In this document: piece after piece, positions 1-8,597 of the stretch | Numbering within the stretch: position 1 is the first letter of the stretch | How the letters are laid out: the number at the start of each line of letters is the position of its first letter | Assembly (NCBI RefSeq): GCF_000300195.1 | Contig: NZ_AMQH01000002.1 | Coordinates: forward strand, 62,001-126,000 | DNA length: 64,000 bases | Direction of reading: 5' to 3' | Origin: Clostridium tunisiense TJ | GTDB lineage: Bacteria > Bacillota > Clostridia > Clostridiales > Clostridiaceae | Position numbers and translations under genes: made by a program | The notes under the pieces: model-generated | The model's input: the letters and a program-made list of their open reading frames with translations, nothing else | Told to the model about the DNA's origin: nothing | The model's database searches: none

Positions 1-180
1 AGTATCTTTATTAATATATTCATCACATAGTTCCATTAAATGCTCTCTTAAATCCTGTTGAGTTATATGGCTATCCCAATTAACCGTAATTTGAACACTT
101 TTTATCCTTACAAAATTATTGTCCTTGCAGATATCTTTAAGATTTTTAATTATATTTTGCATAAGAAATGAATCATGCAT
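1..180 (-). CDS. hypA: HypA-like hydrogenase nickel insertion protein, N-terminal part (cut by window edge)
   Basis: The 60 visible residues begin MHDSFLMQNI, close to the HypA start MHE-S-, whose His2 binds nickel. They continue with a VRIKSVQITV strand like that of HypA. The family helps HypB deliver nickel to [NiFe] hydrogenase precursors. The ATG follows directly on the stop codon of the maturation protease gene (TAA-ATG), so the two are translationally coupled in the hydrogenase operon. The zinc-binding CxxC pairs that would confirm HypA lie beyond the window. The identification rests on the N-terminus and the context. Confidence 0.75.
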   Translation of the reverse strand, partial: MHDSFLMQNIIKNLKDICKDNNFVRIKSVQITVNWDSHITQQDLREHLMELCDEYINKDT

Positions 181-639
181 TTACATTCCTCCCTTAACTT
201 GTAGCTTTATTTTCTCAAAAACCCGGTCTTTAATCTCCTTAAATCTCTGAGTCAACTCCTCACTTAATTCTGTACCAAAATCAATATCTGCTGCTTCAAC
301 AGTGATGAGAATACCCTCCACCTGCATAAATGGAAAACAACTTAATATTTTAACTAAACTCATTTGATGCATGGAATAGCCTTTATGGCTAAATTCCTTT
401 AATTGTTTTATATCAAAAATAGAAATTTCTCCTGGATTTAAATCTAGAATACTTGAGTCAAGAATTATAATATAATCATCTGCATTAATAGCGTTTAAAG
501 TGTATTCTATATCCGTTTCTCCAATAATAACTTCTACACCTAACTCCTTTAACTCTCCTTCTAAGGCTTCAGCTATTCTTATACCAATAGAGTCATCCTT
601 CATAATTCTATTACCTATACCAATTACTTTGATTTTCAT
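181..639 (-). CDS. hyaD: [NiFe] hydrogenase maturation protease (HyaD/HybD family)
   Basis: This 152-residue protein is an endopeptidase of the HybD family, which trims the C-terminal tail of the large subunit once nickel is in place. It has the N-terminal GIGN motif (residues 7-10). Acidic residues at 15-16, Asp61 and His91 fall where HybD has its nickel-contacting Glu16, Asp62 and His93. Its length is typical. The ATG overlaps the stop of the large-subunit gene (TAATG), so enzyme and substrate are made together. The neighbouring large subunit still carries the tail this enzyme would remove. Confidence 0.92.
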   Translation of the reverse strand: MKIKVIGIGNRIMKDDSIGIRIAEALEGELKELGVEVIIGETDIEYTLNAINADDYIIILDSSILDLNPGEISIFDIKQLKEFSHKGYSMHQMSLVKILSCFPFMQVEGILITVEAADIDFGTELSEELTQRFKEIKDRVFEKIKLQVKGGM

Positions 640-2048
640 TAAACCACCCTAATTTTCACAACGGACGTTTTATTGGACACTACATGAGTACCACAGGACA
701 CACAAGGATCAAAACTTCTTACTATCCTTCCTACTTCTATAGGATCATTAGGGTTATCTATAAAGGTTCCAATCAGTGCTTCCTCTAAGGTTCCCTTTAC
801 TCCCATAGAATCTGTAGGTGATAAGTTCCATCCACTAGGCGTTATAATAGTATACCTGTCAATAACCTTATCTTTTATTCCAACAAAATGTGCTAATGCT
901 CCTCTTGTAGTATCGTGAAGATCAAATCCTAAGGCTTCTATTGGCATGGAAAACTTTTTGAAGCTTAGAGGTTCAATTCTTACCCTTTGAAGAAGCATCT
1001 TTATCCCTTCAGCTACCTCCTTTGCTTCCAGAGCTCTAGCCATGAGCCTATTCATTGTAGAACTCCCCTCTCTATACAATCCTGAAATATACATTCTTGC
1101 CAAAGGTCCTACTTCCATTGGCATGCCATCATATCTTGGAGCCTTAATCCAACTATATCCTGTAGCTTTTTGTGGATTAGCCTGCCAATTATCACTGCCC
1201 ACACCAAATTGCTCTTCTTCTGAGGAATACCAGCTATTATAAATATTTTGTGTTATTTTTTCTGGTTCAATATCTAACTCTTTCCCGTTATTCAAAATAA
1301 TCTTTCTTGGCACATACTTTATATCCGCGTAACTATCAAAAAGTCCGTAAGACATAAAATTTCCGCTACTTTCTCCGATTTCATAGTAATCCCCATAATA
1401 TTTACCTATGGTGTTAACATCTGTTATCATCCTATTTTCGATAAAGTCTATTAATTCTGTAACTATCCCTTGGGCCTCTAACACTTTTTCAGCATTTATT
1501 ATGCAAGTGACTCCACCAACAAAAACCCCATGAGTATGAGGTGCCTTACCTCCAAGTAGCGCTAATAGCTGATGCGCTTTTTTACTTACTTCTATAGATA
1601 AAAAATAATCTTCTCGAAGTCTTTCACTATCTTTTTCAGGGATTCTATAATCCTTACTTATTACTTCAAATACCGGATCTACCCCAATATTCCCCACATA
1701 ATCTGGAAGTACAAATTGATAAAAGTGCCTTAAGTGATTTTGAATAAATTCACTGCTATGCATTATATCTCTTAAAATTCTTTCATTTAATGATGGCGTA
1801 ATATTTAAGGCGTTTTCTAAAGCTCTAGCAGATACAAGCCCATGAGCTGTAGAACATATACCGCATATTCTCTCTGTAAAATATATGGCATCACTGGGCA
1901 CTCTGCCCTTTAGCATTTTTTCAAAGCCTCGAAACATCATTCCTTGACTTTTAGCCTCTACCACTACATTGTTTTCAATTTCAACTTCTATTTGCAAATA
2001 ACCACTTATTCTAGTAATAGGATTTATTATTACTTTTGTAGCCAACAC
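639..2048 (-). CDS. hyaB: [NiFe] hydrogenase large (catalytic) subunit
   Basis: This 469-residue protein binds the Ni-Fe(CN)2CO centre that splits or forms H2. The N-terminal ligand motif RICGICSTAH is at residues 60-69 (Cys62, Cys65). The C-terminal motif DPCVSCGTH is at 447-455 (Cys449, Cys452). The 14 residues after His455 form the classical cleavable tail, matching the protease gene next door. Both motifs fit an uptake-type (group 1-like) enzyme rather than an energy-converting group 4 enzyme; the exact subgroup cannot be told by eye. The gene lies 9 bases after the small subunit and overlaps the protease start. Confidence 0.95.
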   Translation of the reverse strand: MLATKVIINPITRISGYLQIEVEIENNVVVEAKSQGMMFRGFEKMLKGRVPSDAIYFTERICGICSTAHGLVSARALENALNITPSLNERILRDIMHSSEFIQNHLRHFYQFVLPDYVGNIGVDPVFEVISKDYRIPEKDSERLREDYFLSIEVSKKAHQLLALLGGKAPHTHGVFVGGVTCIINAEKVLEAQGIVTELIDFIENRMITDVNTIGKYYGDYYEIGESSGNFMSYGLFDSYADIKYVPRKIILNNGKELDIEPEKITQNIYNSWYSSEEEQFGVGSDNWQANPQKATGYSWIKAPRYDGMPMEVGPLARMYISGLYREGSSTMNRLMARALEAKEVAEGIKMLLQRVRIEPLSFKKFSMPIEALGFDLHDTTRGALAHFVGIKDKVIDRYTIITPSGWNLSPTDSMGVKGTLEEALIGTFIDNPNDPIEVGRIVRSFDPCVSCGTHVVSNKTSVVKIRVV

Positions 2049-2057
2049 ACTCCCTCC

Positions 2058-2930
2058 TTACTCCATTCTTACAAAAGGCTCCATCAAATCTGGAAATCCT
2101 ACTTGTGCGCAACCTATACAAGGAGTATTATCTCCTACAGGCCAATTAACTCTATCATTCCAACGTCTTGTAGGACAATCTGTTCTAGTTACCGGCCCAC
2201 GACAGCCTAATTTAAACATGCATCCTTCCTGTCCAACAGCTTCTGCAAAAATTCTATTTTCAAAAAAAGACCTTCTTTCACAATAGTCATGAATAGTGTT
2301 TCCATAAAAGATTTTTGGTCTATTTAAGTCATCTAACTCTGGGTCTCCATATAATATTAAGTTTGCTATTGTACCCATAACCCAATCTGGATGGCAAGGG
2401 CATCCAGGTAGATTTATAACTTTTTTTCCTTTTAAAAATTGTTGTAAGCTCATACATCCTGATGGATTAGGTGCTGCTGCTGAAATTCCCCCCGACACTG
2501 CACAAGTCCCAACTGCTAAGATATATCGCGCCTTTTGTGCAGCTGCAAAAACCTTGTCTGCTGCTGAAATTAGTTCATCATTATAATAGGCCGCATATGT
2601 GTAAGCACCATTATCCTTTACGGTAATAGCTCCATCTACAATCAATATAAAATTCTCATTAATCACATCATTAAATTCTAAAAAAGCTTGTGCACCTTGA
2701 GCCAACATTAAACTATTTGTATATCTTAGATTTACAACATTTGTTATGAAATAGTTAAAGGATGGTGCATCTGCATTTAAGAAAGAAATAATATTTCCAG
2801 AGCAGCCTGTTGCTTCTATCCATACTAAATTTATTTTATTTTTCCTGTTATCATTTATTTCTCTAACAGCATTACCTATTAATTCTTGTACCCGATACAA
2901 TATTTTTTTATTAATTCCGCACTCTACCAC
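2058..2930 (-). CDS. hyaA: [NiFe] hydrogenase small (Fe-S) subunit, without Tat signal
   Basis: This 290-residue electron-transfer subunit should carry three Fe-S clusters. Proximal-cluster cysteines appear in EATGCSGN (Cys43), GTCAVSGG and LPGCPCHPDW. Distal ligands are in HDYCERR and GCMFKLGCRGP. The medial-cluster cysteines are in TDCPTRRWN and NTPCIGC. The start is GTG, supported by GGAGGA six bases upstream. The N-terminus has no twin-arginine (RRxFxK) signal and no hydrophobic segment. Unlike typical exported group 1 enzymes, this one should therefore stay in the cytoplasm. There is also no C-terminal membrane anchor. Confidence 0.94.
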   Translation of the reverse strand: MVECGINKKILYRVQELIGNAVREINDNRKNKINLVWIEATGCSGNIISFLNADAPSFNYFITNVVNLRYTNSLMLAQGAQAFLEFNDVINENFILIVDGAITVKDNGAYTYAAYYNDELISAADKVFAAAQKARYILAVGTCAVSGGISAAAPNPSGCMSLQQFLKGKKVINLPGCPCHPDWVMGTIANLILYGDPELDDLNRPKIFYGNTIHDYCERRSFFENRIFAEAVGQEGCMFKLGCRGPVTRTDCPTRRWNDRVNWPVGDNTPCIGCAQVGFPDLMEPFVRME

Positions 2931-2941
2931 TATATATCCTC

Positions 2942-3310
2942 CTATTTTTGAAGAACTCCAATCTTCGGAAGCTTATTTACTGCATAAGTTAAACCATGAC
3001 ACTTATAATATTGCTCAGTAGCATCTGTTCCTGCCTTAACTCCAAAATGGGTGCCCCCACCCCATCCTGCTACTAAGGTCACATCATATACTATTCCATC
3101 TACAGCAACATAAGCTGGGTTATTATTTGAACCATCATACTGCTTTAATTCTTCTATGGTAAATACCCTGTCAGCTGTAGATAAATTATTACTTGGAACT
3201 GTTTCTCTTACAGCGAATCTATCTTTATATTCCCATTGAATTAAATAAATCTTTTTATTAATTTCTGTAAAATATTTATACATTTCTTTTAAATTAGTTT
3301 GAAAATCCAT
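2942..3310 (-). CDS. Cytochrome b5-like heme/steroid-binding domain protein, hydrogenase-linked
   Basis: Residues 48-122 of this 122-residue protein match the cytochrome b5-like fold: VFTIEEL, then AYVAVDGIVYDVT, then GGGTHFGVKAG. His in THFG and His in KCHG are possible heme ligands, but the usual HPGG is not conserved, so heme binding is uncertain. I chose the ATG at 3310 because AGGAGA sits 8 bases upstream; a longer reading to 3376 lacks such a site. The gene is first in the hydrogenase operon and its stop overlaps the small-subunit ribosome site. It is probably an electron-transfer or assembly partner (inference). Confidence 0.82.
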   Translation of the reverse strand: MDFQTNLKEMYKYFTEINKKIYLIQWEYKDRFAVRETVPSNNLSTADRVFTIEELKQYDGSNNNPAYVAVDGIVYDVTLVAGWGGGTHFGVKAGTDATEQYYKCHGLTYAVNKLPKIGVLQK

Positions 3311-3555
3311 AAAAATTCTCCTAAAATTATTATCTAAAATAATAATATGTATAAATAAATATATATATGAATACAAATTGAGTTTATGCCTACATATTAC
3401 TCATTTCTATTGAAATCAAGATTTTCACATTGATTATAAAATAGCTCGTGGGAATACCAGAAACTTATTTTTATAATTATATTTATTTTAAGAATCCTGT
3501 GCTATAATAAATGTATATCAATATATTTAATTATAACGATGTAAGGATGTGTGTT

Positions 3556-3951
3556 ATGTTTCAAGTAAGTTTAGTTATACTAGTTATTGTAATAGTTATT
3601 ATATCTGCAAGTAGAAGGAGGACAACTATGAGTGCTTATAATGTAAAAAATATAACTTCGCAAGAAGCTAAAGAGTTAATAGATAAAAATGAGGATACAC
3701 TTATTTTGGATGTGAGAACAAAAGCTGAATATATCAGCGGCCATATTCCTAATGCAAAGCTTATACCCCTTAATCAGTTGACTAATAGTATTGATGATTT
3801 AGATGAATATAAAGATAAACCTGTAATTATTTATTGTGCTACTGGTGGAAGAAGTCCTATAGCAGTTAACATCCTTGTGGAAAATGGTTTTTCAAATATC
3901 AATCATTTGTATAGAGGAATATCTAATTGGAAATATGATGTAAAAAAATAG
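3556..3951 (+). CDS. Rhodanese-like sulfurtransferase, membrane-anchored or with an internal start
   Basis: A rhodanese domain covers about 95 residues, with LDVRTKAEY, GHIPNAKLIP and the active-site loop CATGGRS, whose Cys would carry the persulfide. Read from 3556 (AAGGA 8 bases upstream) the protein is 131 residues with an N-terminal membrane helix followed by SRRR. A second in-frame ATG at 3628 has a stronger AAGGAGG (3615-3621) six bases upstream and would give a soluble form of 107 residues. Either or both starts may be used. The gene is monocistronic, diverging from the hydrogenase operon. Confidence 0.88.
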   Translation: MFQVSLVILVIVIVIISASRRRTTMSAYNVKNITSQEAKELIDKNEDTLILDVRTKAEYISGHIPNAKLIPLNQLTNSIDDLDEYKDKPVIIYCATGGRSPIAVNILVENGFSNINHLYRGISNWKYDVKK

Positions 3952-4008
3952 ATATATAATTTTACTTTACTTTTAAAAAAATCTAAAGATTAGGCTCCAA
4001 AAAATAAA

Positions 4009-4048
4009 AAATAAACTCGTATTAATTAAATTAATACGAGTTTATTTA
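4009..4048. terminator. Bidirectional terminator between rhodanese and yjeM
   Basis: A 16-bp perfect stem (4011-4026 with 4030-4045) has a 3-base loop. The flank read by the minus strand is T-rich. The genes on both sides converge on it. Confidence 0.85.
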
Positions 4049-4077
4049 TAAATTATTTCATATTTAAACTTAGCTTA

Positions 4078-5586
4078 TTATGCTACGTTATTTTTTTTGT
4101 TTTTTCCGTATTTTCTATCATAGTTACCATACATTATAATTGCAATTACAGCAAATATTATTGGTCCTGCTATACTAAATATAGTAGTTTTAATATCACC
4201 ATTCATTGCTGGTTCTATGATTGTAAAGAAGTTAGCAAATCCTACTGTGAATGTTACTATTATAGTAGCAACTAAAGAGAAACTTTCTGATTTGAATGCT
4301 ACGAATGGTTTCTCAATTTCTTTCTTTCTCTTGAATGATATGAATGCTATTGATAAGAACATATACGGAACTGTCATTGCAACGTTAGTCATTGCAACTA
4401 AAATTTCGAAGAACTTAGCAACTTCATCTCCACCGAAAGAAACTAATCCTATAATAATAATAACTATTACACCTTGAACCCACATAGCATTTATTGGCAT
4501 TCCATCTTTAATTTCGCCCATTTTTCCTGGCCATAATTCTTTTGGAGCACCCTCAATTAACTGCTTTAATGGAGCATAAGATAATGTAAAGAACGCACCA
4601 GTTAATGCTAATAACATTGATAATCCAACGAATCTAGCTACCCAGTTACCCATTGAAACAGCTACAGCTTGTGATGTACCGAATGCTGTTCCTAATTGAT
4701 ATCCAAGGTTGTTCATTACAACATAACCTACGTTACCCATGTGAGCTTTATCACCTGAAAGAACTGTTTGCCAGTTTGTGAACACACCAACGCAGAAGAT
4801 ACCTATTGCATATCCAATTGCTATAACTATAGCTGAAATTGCAATACCTTTTGGGAAATCTCTCTCTGGATTTTCTGCTTGGTCAACAAGACCTCCAACA
4901 ACCTCTATTCCACCATAAGCAAATATAGCGAAAACTAGGAATGAGAATGTAGCAATCATGCTACCAATATATTTAGGGTTTGGTGAAGTTGTTAATGACA
5001 TTGGCTGTTGTAATTGTCCACCATTACCTATGAATACAAGTATCGCTCCAACGATTAAAACGATGTTTAAAGCTGCAACTGCAGTACCACCAACTGAAGT
5101 AACTTTTTTAATCTTATCTAATCCTTTAGAAGATGTATATGTTACAAATAAAATCCAAAGAATTGCAAGTATACCAAGTGTTTGTGTTGGTGCTAAGCCA
5201 AATAATGACCAAGTCTTACTCTTATCTACTCCGAATATAGCATTTGAGAATGGAACCCAAATACCAGAAGAAACGTTAACCATCCAGATGATATTTGATG
5301 CATACCACATGAATGTAGCCATGAACGCATATCTTGGTCCAACTGACTTCTCCATCCATGAGAATATTCCACCCTTTTCATTTTTGAACGCTGCGCCATA
5401 CTCAGCCATCATGAATGCAAATGGGATGAAGAATGTAATTGCTGATAAAATATACCAAGGAATTGCTGCATATCCCATTAAGTAGAATGATCTTGGCATG
5501 TTGTTAAATCCATAAACTGATGTAAAAATCATTAGTATTAATGATACCAGTGTTAACTTTTGAGTGCTGTTACTGTTTGATGACAT
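4078..5586 (-). CDS. yjeM: Amino acid permease, APC superfamily, YjeM type
   Basis: This 502-residue integral membrane transporter has about 12 hydrophobic segments. It resembles E. coli YjeM closely along its whole length as I recall that sequence: LILMIFTSVYGF, YLMGYAAIPWY, FAIFAYGGIEVVGGLVD and TENPE-like loops. YjeM belongs to the glutamate/GABA-antiporter branch of the APC family; its substrate is not settled. The start has GGGAGG upstream. It is a single-gene unit with its own promoter (5651-5678) and terminator. Confidence 0.9.
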   Translation of the reverse strand: MSSNSNSTQKLTLVSLILMIFTSVYGFNNMPRSFYLMGYAAIPWYILSAITFFIPFAFMMAEYGAAFKNEKGGIFSWMEKSVGPRYAFMATFMWYASNIIWMVNVSSGIWVPFSNAIFGVDKSKTWSLFGLAPTQTLGILAILWILFVTYTSSKGLDKIKKVTSVGGTAVAALNIVLIVGAILVFIGNGGQLQQPMSLTTSPNPKYIGSMIATFSFLVFAIFAYGGIEVVGGLVDQAENPERDFPKGIAISAIVIAIGYAIGIFCVGVFTNWQTVLSGDKAHMGNVGYVVMNNLGYQLGTAFGTSQAVAVSMGNWVARFVGLSMLLALTGAFFTLSYAPLKQLIEGAPKELWPGKMGEIKDGMPINAMWVQGVIVIIIIGLVSFGGDEVAKFFEILVAMTNVAMTVPYMFLSIAFISFKRKKEIEKPFVAFKSESFSLVATIIVTFTVGFANFFTIIEPAMNGDIKTTIFSIAGPIIFAVIAIIMYGNYDRKYGKNKKNNVA

Positions 5587-5650
5587 TTTTTATCCTCCCT
5601 TTTTAATGAAATTTAATAAATTAATTTAATTTAACTTACTCGCAACTATC

Positions 5651-5678
5651 ATTATACACACCACGACAAAAAAATCAA
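5651..5678 (-). promoter_or_regulatory. Sigma-A-type promoter of yjeM
   Basis: On the minus strand TTGATT (5673-5678) and TATAAT (5651-5656) are separated by 16 bp. They lie 65 bp upstream of the yjeM start. Confidence 0.6.
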
Positions 5679-6087
5679 TATTTCTTAAAAAGTTTTAATA
5701 TTTAATCTTTTCAATCAAATCTAAATATTAATTTATAAAATCGGTAATACTTCACTACCTTCAAGGTAACTCGTTTACAAAGTGCAAATATGAATATATT
5801 AGCTCCTTGATATTTAGTTATTAAAAGTGTTTCAGTATAAAAAATAAGGGGATAATTCTGAACATTAGTGTGAAACCTTTACAGTTTTTAATATTTTGAA
5901 AACAATATTCTATTACAGTATTTCTCGATAATGTCACAATATATCAAGTCTTAATTCTATTAAACAAGCCTAGTTAGATTCATTTATTAGGTAAGTTTGT
6001 AACTTTTTAGTTCCAGCTTGAAAATTTCCATGATTTATAAATATTGTTTCACAAAACTTATTTTTTATGTACATAGTTTTGGATAAC
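5679..6087. other. Intergenic stretch, nothing recognised
   Basis: This AT-rich spacer lies between the yjeM promoter and the terminator of the aminopeptidase gene. I see no ORF with a ribosome site, no conserved RNA motif and no repeat shared with the rest of the window. Confidence 0.5.
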
Positions 6088-6120
6088 AAAAACACATGAA
6101 GTGATACTCCATGTGTTTTA
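6088..6120 (-). terminator. Terminator of the Xaa-Pro aminopeptidase gene
   Basis: A 10-bp perfect stem (6089-6098 with 6110-6119) has an inner AGT/ACT extension. In the minus direction it is followed by TTTTTG. Confidence 0.75.
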
Positions 6121-6190
6121 TAAATCCGTTTATTATATTACTTAAATTTAAAAATTTGTAGCCGAAAAACAAGTTTGAAATTTACATTCT

Positions 6191-7969
6191 TTATATAGCT
6201 CTTGTTGCTTCTCTTAACCAAGCTTTTTCTTCATCGTTTAAATAGCCTTCTAATTTCTTATAAACTAACTCATGATAGTTATTTAACCATTGTTTTTCTT
6301 CACTTGATAATAACTCAACTTTTAGTGCTTCTAATTCAAATGGGCAGTAAGTTAAAACATCAAATCTCATAAACTTTCCAAATTCAGTTTCAGCCTCTAT
6401 ATTAACTGCTATTATATTTTCTAATCTAATACCATGTTTTCCTTCTCTGTATATTCCTGGCTCATTTGATATTAGCATGCCTTTTTCTAAAGCAACATTT
6501 GATACTTCTTTTCTTATGCCTTGTGGTCCTTCATGTACATTTAGTAGGTATCCTATTCCATGTCCAGTACCATGTTTGTAATCTATTCCTCTATCCCACA
6601 TTGGTTTTCTTGCAAGAATATCTAAATTACATCCTGCAATCCCGTATAGGAATTTTGCCATACTTAATGATATATTTCCTTTTAATACTAAAGTATAATC
6701 TACCATTTCTTCTTCTGTAAGCTCACCTAAGGCTAAAGTTCTTGTAATATCTGTAGTACCATCTAAATATTGTGCACCTGAGTCAATTAAATACAAACTC
6801 TTTGGTTCTAATTTTGAGTGATTTTCCTCTGTGGCATGATAATGGATAATTGCTCCATTTGGGCCATAGCCTGAAATAGTAGAGAAGCTAATATCTACAA
6901 AGCCTTCTCCTTCACTTCTAAATTGTGTAAGTTTATCTGCTGCAGTAATTTCTGTAATTTCTGTTTTTCCTATGTTTTTCTTTAGCCAGTTAAAGAATTT
7001 AACCATAGCTACACCATCTTTTATCATGGCATTTTCTATATTACTAAGTTCAGCTTCATTTTTTCTTGCTTTTAAATCAGTAGTAATATTTCTTCTTTCA
7101 ACAACCTTTACATTTCCACTTAAAGCATCTTTTATCCAAACATTAGTCTTTGTTGGATCATAAGTAACAACTGCCTTATCATCTATCTTTACTATATCAC
7201 TTACTATCTCTTCGTAACCTTTTACATTTACGTTGTTTTCTTCTAGATACTTACTTATTTCTTGGCTTACTTTATCTTTGTCTATATATAGTGTACAACC
7301 CTTATCATTCATTAGTAAATAACTTAAGAATACTGGGTTACATGGAACATCTGCACCTCTTAAGTTTAAAAGCCAAGCTATATCATCTAAAGAAGCTAAT
7401 ATGAAATCAGAAATACCCTCTTTCTTCATTTCTTCTCTAACCATAGCTAATTTTTCACTTAGAGACTTTCCTGTATATTTTAATTCATGAATAAACATTT
7501 TCCCTTTAGGCATACTTGGTCTCTCTGTCCATACTTTTTCAAACAAGTCCTCTTCAGCCTTTATATTAATGTTCTTATTTGCAAGTAAAGATTTTAAGCT
7601 ATTTAAGGCAGCTACAGTAAATACTTTTCCATTGAATGCAACTGTTGAACCTGCCTGAAGATTATCAGCTAACCACTCTACGTGATTTTTTACTCCTGGT
7701 TCTCCAAGCTTTTCTAAAATATAACTTGTTCCCTCTATCTCTTTAGCACCCTGAAGAAAATATCTTCCATCAGTCCAAAGATGAGCTTCTTCTAGAGTTA
7801 TTACAGCAGTACCAGCAGAACCTGTAAATCCTGTTACCCATTCTCTTGCTCTAAAATACTCACTTACATATTCACTTCCATGATTGTCATCACTTGGAAC
7901 TATGAAAGCATCGATTCCTCTTTCTCTCATTAAAGTTCTTAAGCTATTAACTCTTGCATCTACATTCAT
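6191..7969 (-). CDS. Xaa-Pro aminopeptidase, M24B family
   Basis: This 592-residue metallopeptidase would remove an N-terminal residue that precedes proline. The length is that of the large aminopeptidase P form: two creatinase-like N-terminal domains, then a pita-bread catalytic domain, then a short C-terminal extension. Metal ligands are visible in LIDSGAQYLDGTTDITRT (two Asp), GTGHGIGYLLNVHEGP (His) and NEPGIYREGKHGIRLEN (Glu residues). It is cytoplasmic, with no signal peptide. The start has AGGAGG upstream. It is a single-gene unit. Confidence 0.93.
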   Translation of the reverse strand: MNVDARVNSLRTLMRERGIDAFIVPSDDNHGSEYVSEYFRAREWVTGFTGSAGTAVITLEEAHLWTDGRYFLQGAKEIEGTSYILEKLGEPGVKNHVEWLADNLQAGSTVAFNGKVFTVAALNSLKSLLANKNINIKAEEDLFEKVWTERPSMPKGKMFIHELKYTGKSLSEKLAMVREEMKKEGISDFILASLDDIAWLLNLRGADVPCNPVFLSYLLMNDKGCTLYIDKDKVSQEISKYLEENNVNVKGYEEIVSDIVKIDDKAVVTYDPTKTNVWIKDALSGNVKVVERRNITTDLKARKNEAELSNIENAMIKDGVAMVKFFNWLKKNIGKTEITEITAADKLTQFRSEGEGFVDISFSTISGYGPNGAIIHYHATEENHSKLEPKSLYLIDSGAQYLDGTTDITRTLALGELTEEEMVDYTLVLKGNISLSMAKFLYGIAGCNLDILARKPMWDRGIDYKHGTGHGIGYLLNVHEGPQGIRKEVSNVALEKGMLISNEPGIYREGKHGIRLENIIAVNIEAETEFGKFMRFDVLTYCPFELEALKVELLSSEEKQWLNNYHELVYKKLEGYLNDEEKAWLREATRAI

Positions 7970-8192
7970 AATTATGCCTCCTATAATATATGTAATATTA
8001 TGTTTACTTAGATATTATTTATATACTTCTATAATTAACATGCATTGTTTAAATATGCATACTTTAGTAAGATAAACTAAAGTATACACTATTATATTAT
8101 ATTGTTCTTAAAAGTACAAATATTTTAAACAGATTTACTGTTCAAAATTTATATTTAATGCTTTTTATCAGCTATAAACTGCTTTTTACTAA

Positions 8193-8309
8193 TTAAAACT
8201 TGAAATCATAGGTATGTATCTCTACTATATTCCTTGAATTAACCTTAAGTGTTGGAGCATTTTTACCAGTAAATTTAAATATACTATTATAACTTAACTT
8301 AAAATTCAT
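8193..8309 (-). pseudogene. Possible remnant of an acetamidase/formamidase gene (N-terminal 38 codons)
   Basis: A 38-codon frame with GAGGGG 5 bases before its ATG encodes FTGKNAPTLKVNSRNIVEI followed by HTYDF. This resembles the N-terminal strand-turn-strand of the acetamidase/formamidase family (a motif of the type FS-KN-PAL-V-SGD-V-ET-DC). A stop follows, and no continuation is visible in the next 190 bases in any frame. I read it as the surviving 5' end of a deleted gene. The match is short, so a true small protein or chance remains possible. Confidence 0.35.
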
Positions 8310-8497
8310 AACTTCCCCTCTGAAAATGAACTTTGTCCTACATATTTTTATAATACTTAATATTGATTTTACACTTAATATAGATTCTTTTCTATAATTC
8401 TTATAATTTTCTTTAATTCATGTTATATATTACATAATATATTTTTCATTGCTTTCTTCATTTATAAAAGCTTAGTTAAAAATAATTAAAAGTTAGT
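8310..8497. other. Intergenic stretch, nothing recognised
   Basis: Between the acetamidase-like fragment and the glnA terminator I see only AT-rich sequence. The stretch 7970-8192 on the other side is also without recognisable features. Confidence 0.4.
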
Positions 8498-8546
8498 AAA
8501 GCAATAAAACCCAACCTATAAAAATCAGGTTGGGTTTTATTGCTTT
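8498..8546 (-). terminator. Terminator of glnA
   Basis: A perfect 20-bp stem (8498-8517 with 8527-8546) with a 9-base loop lies 51 bp beyond the glnA stop. It is among the strongest hairpins in the window. Confidence 0.88.
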
Positions 8547-8597
8547 AGCTGAACTTAAAAATTCTGTTGTTTTAAATCACTAAAATCTTAAGATTTT

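Noticed and set aside
5587..6190. Possible riboswitch upstream of yjeM
   Set aside because: No conserved motif (T-box, glycine, lysine or other known aptamer) is visible, and the promoter lies too close to the start for an aptamer.
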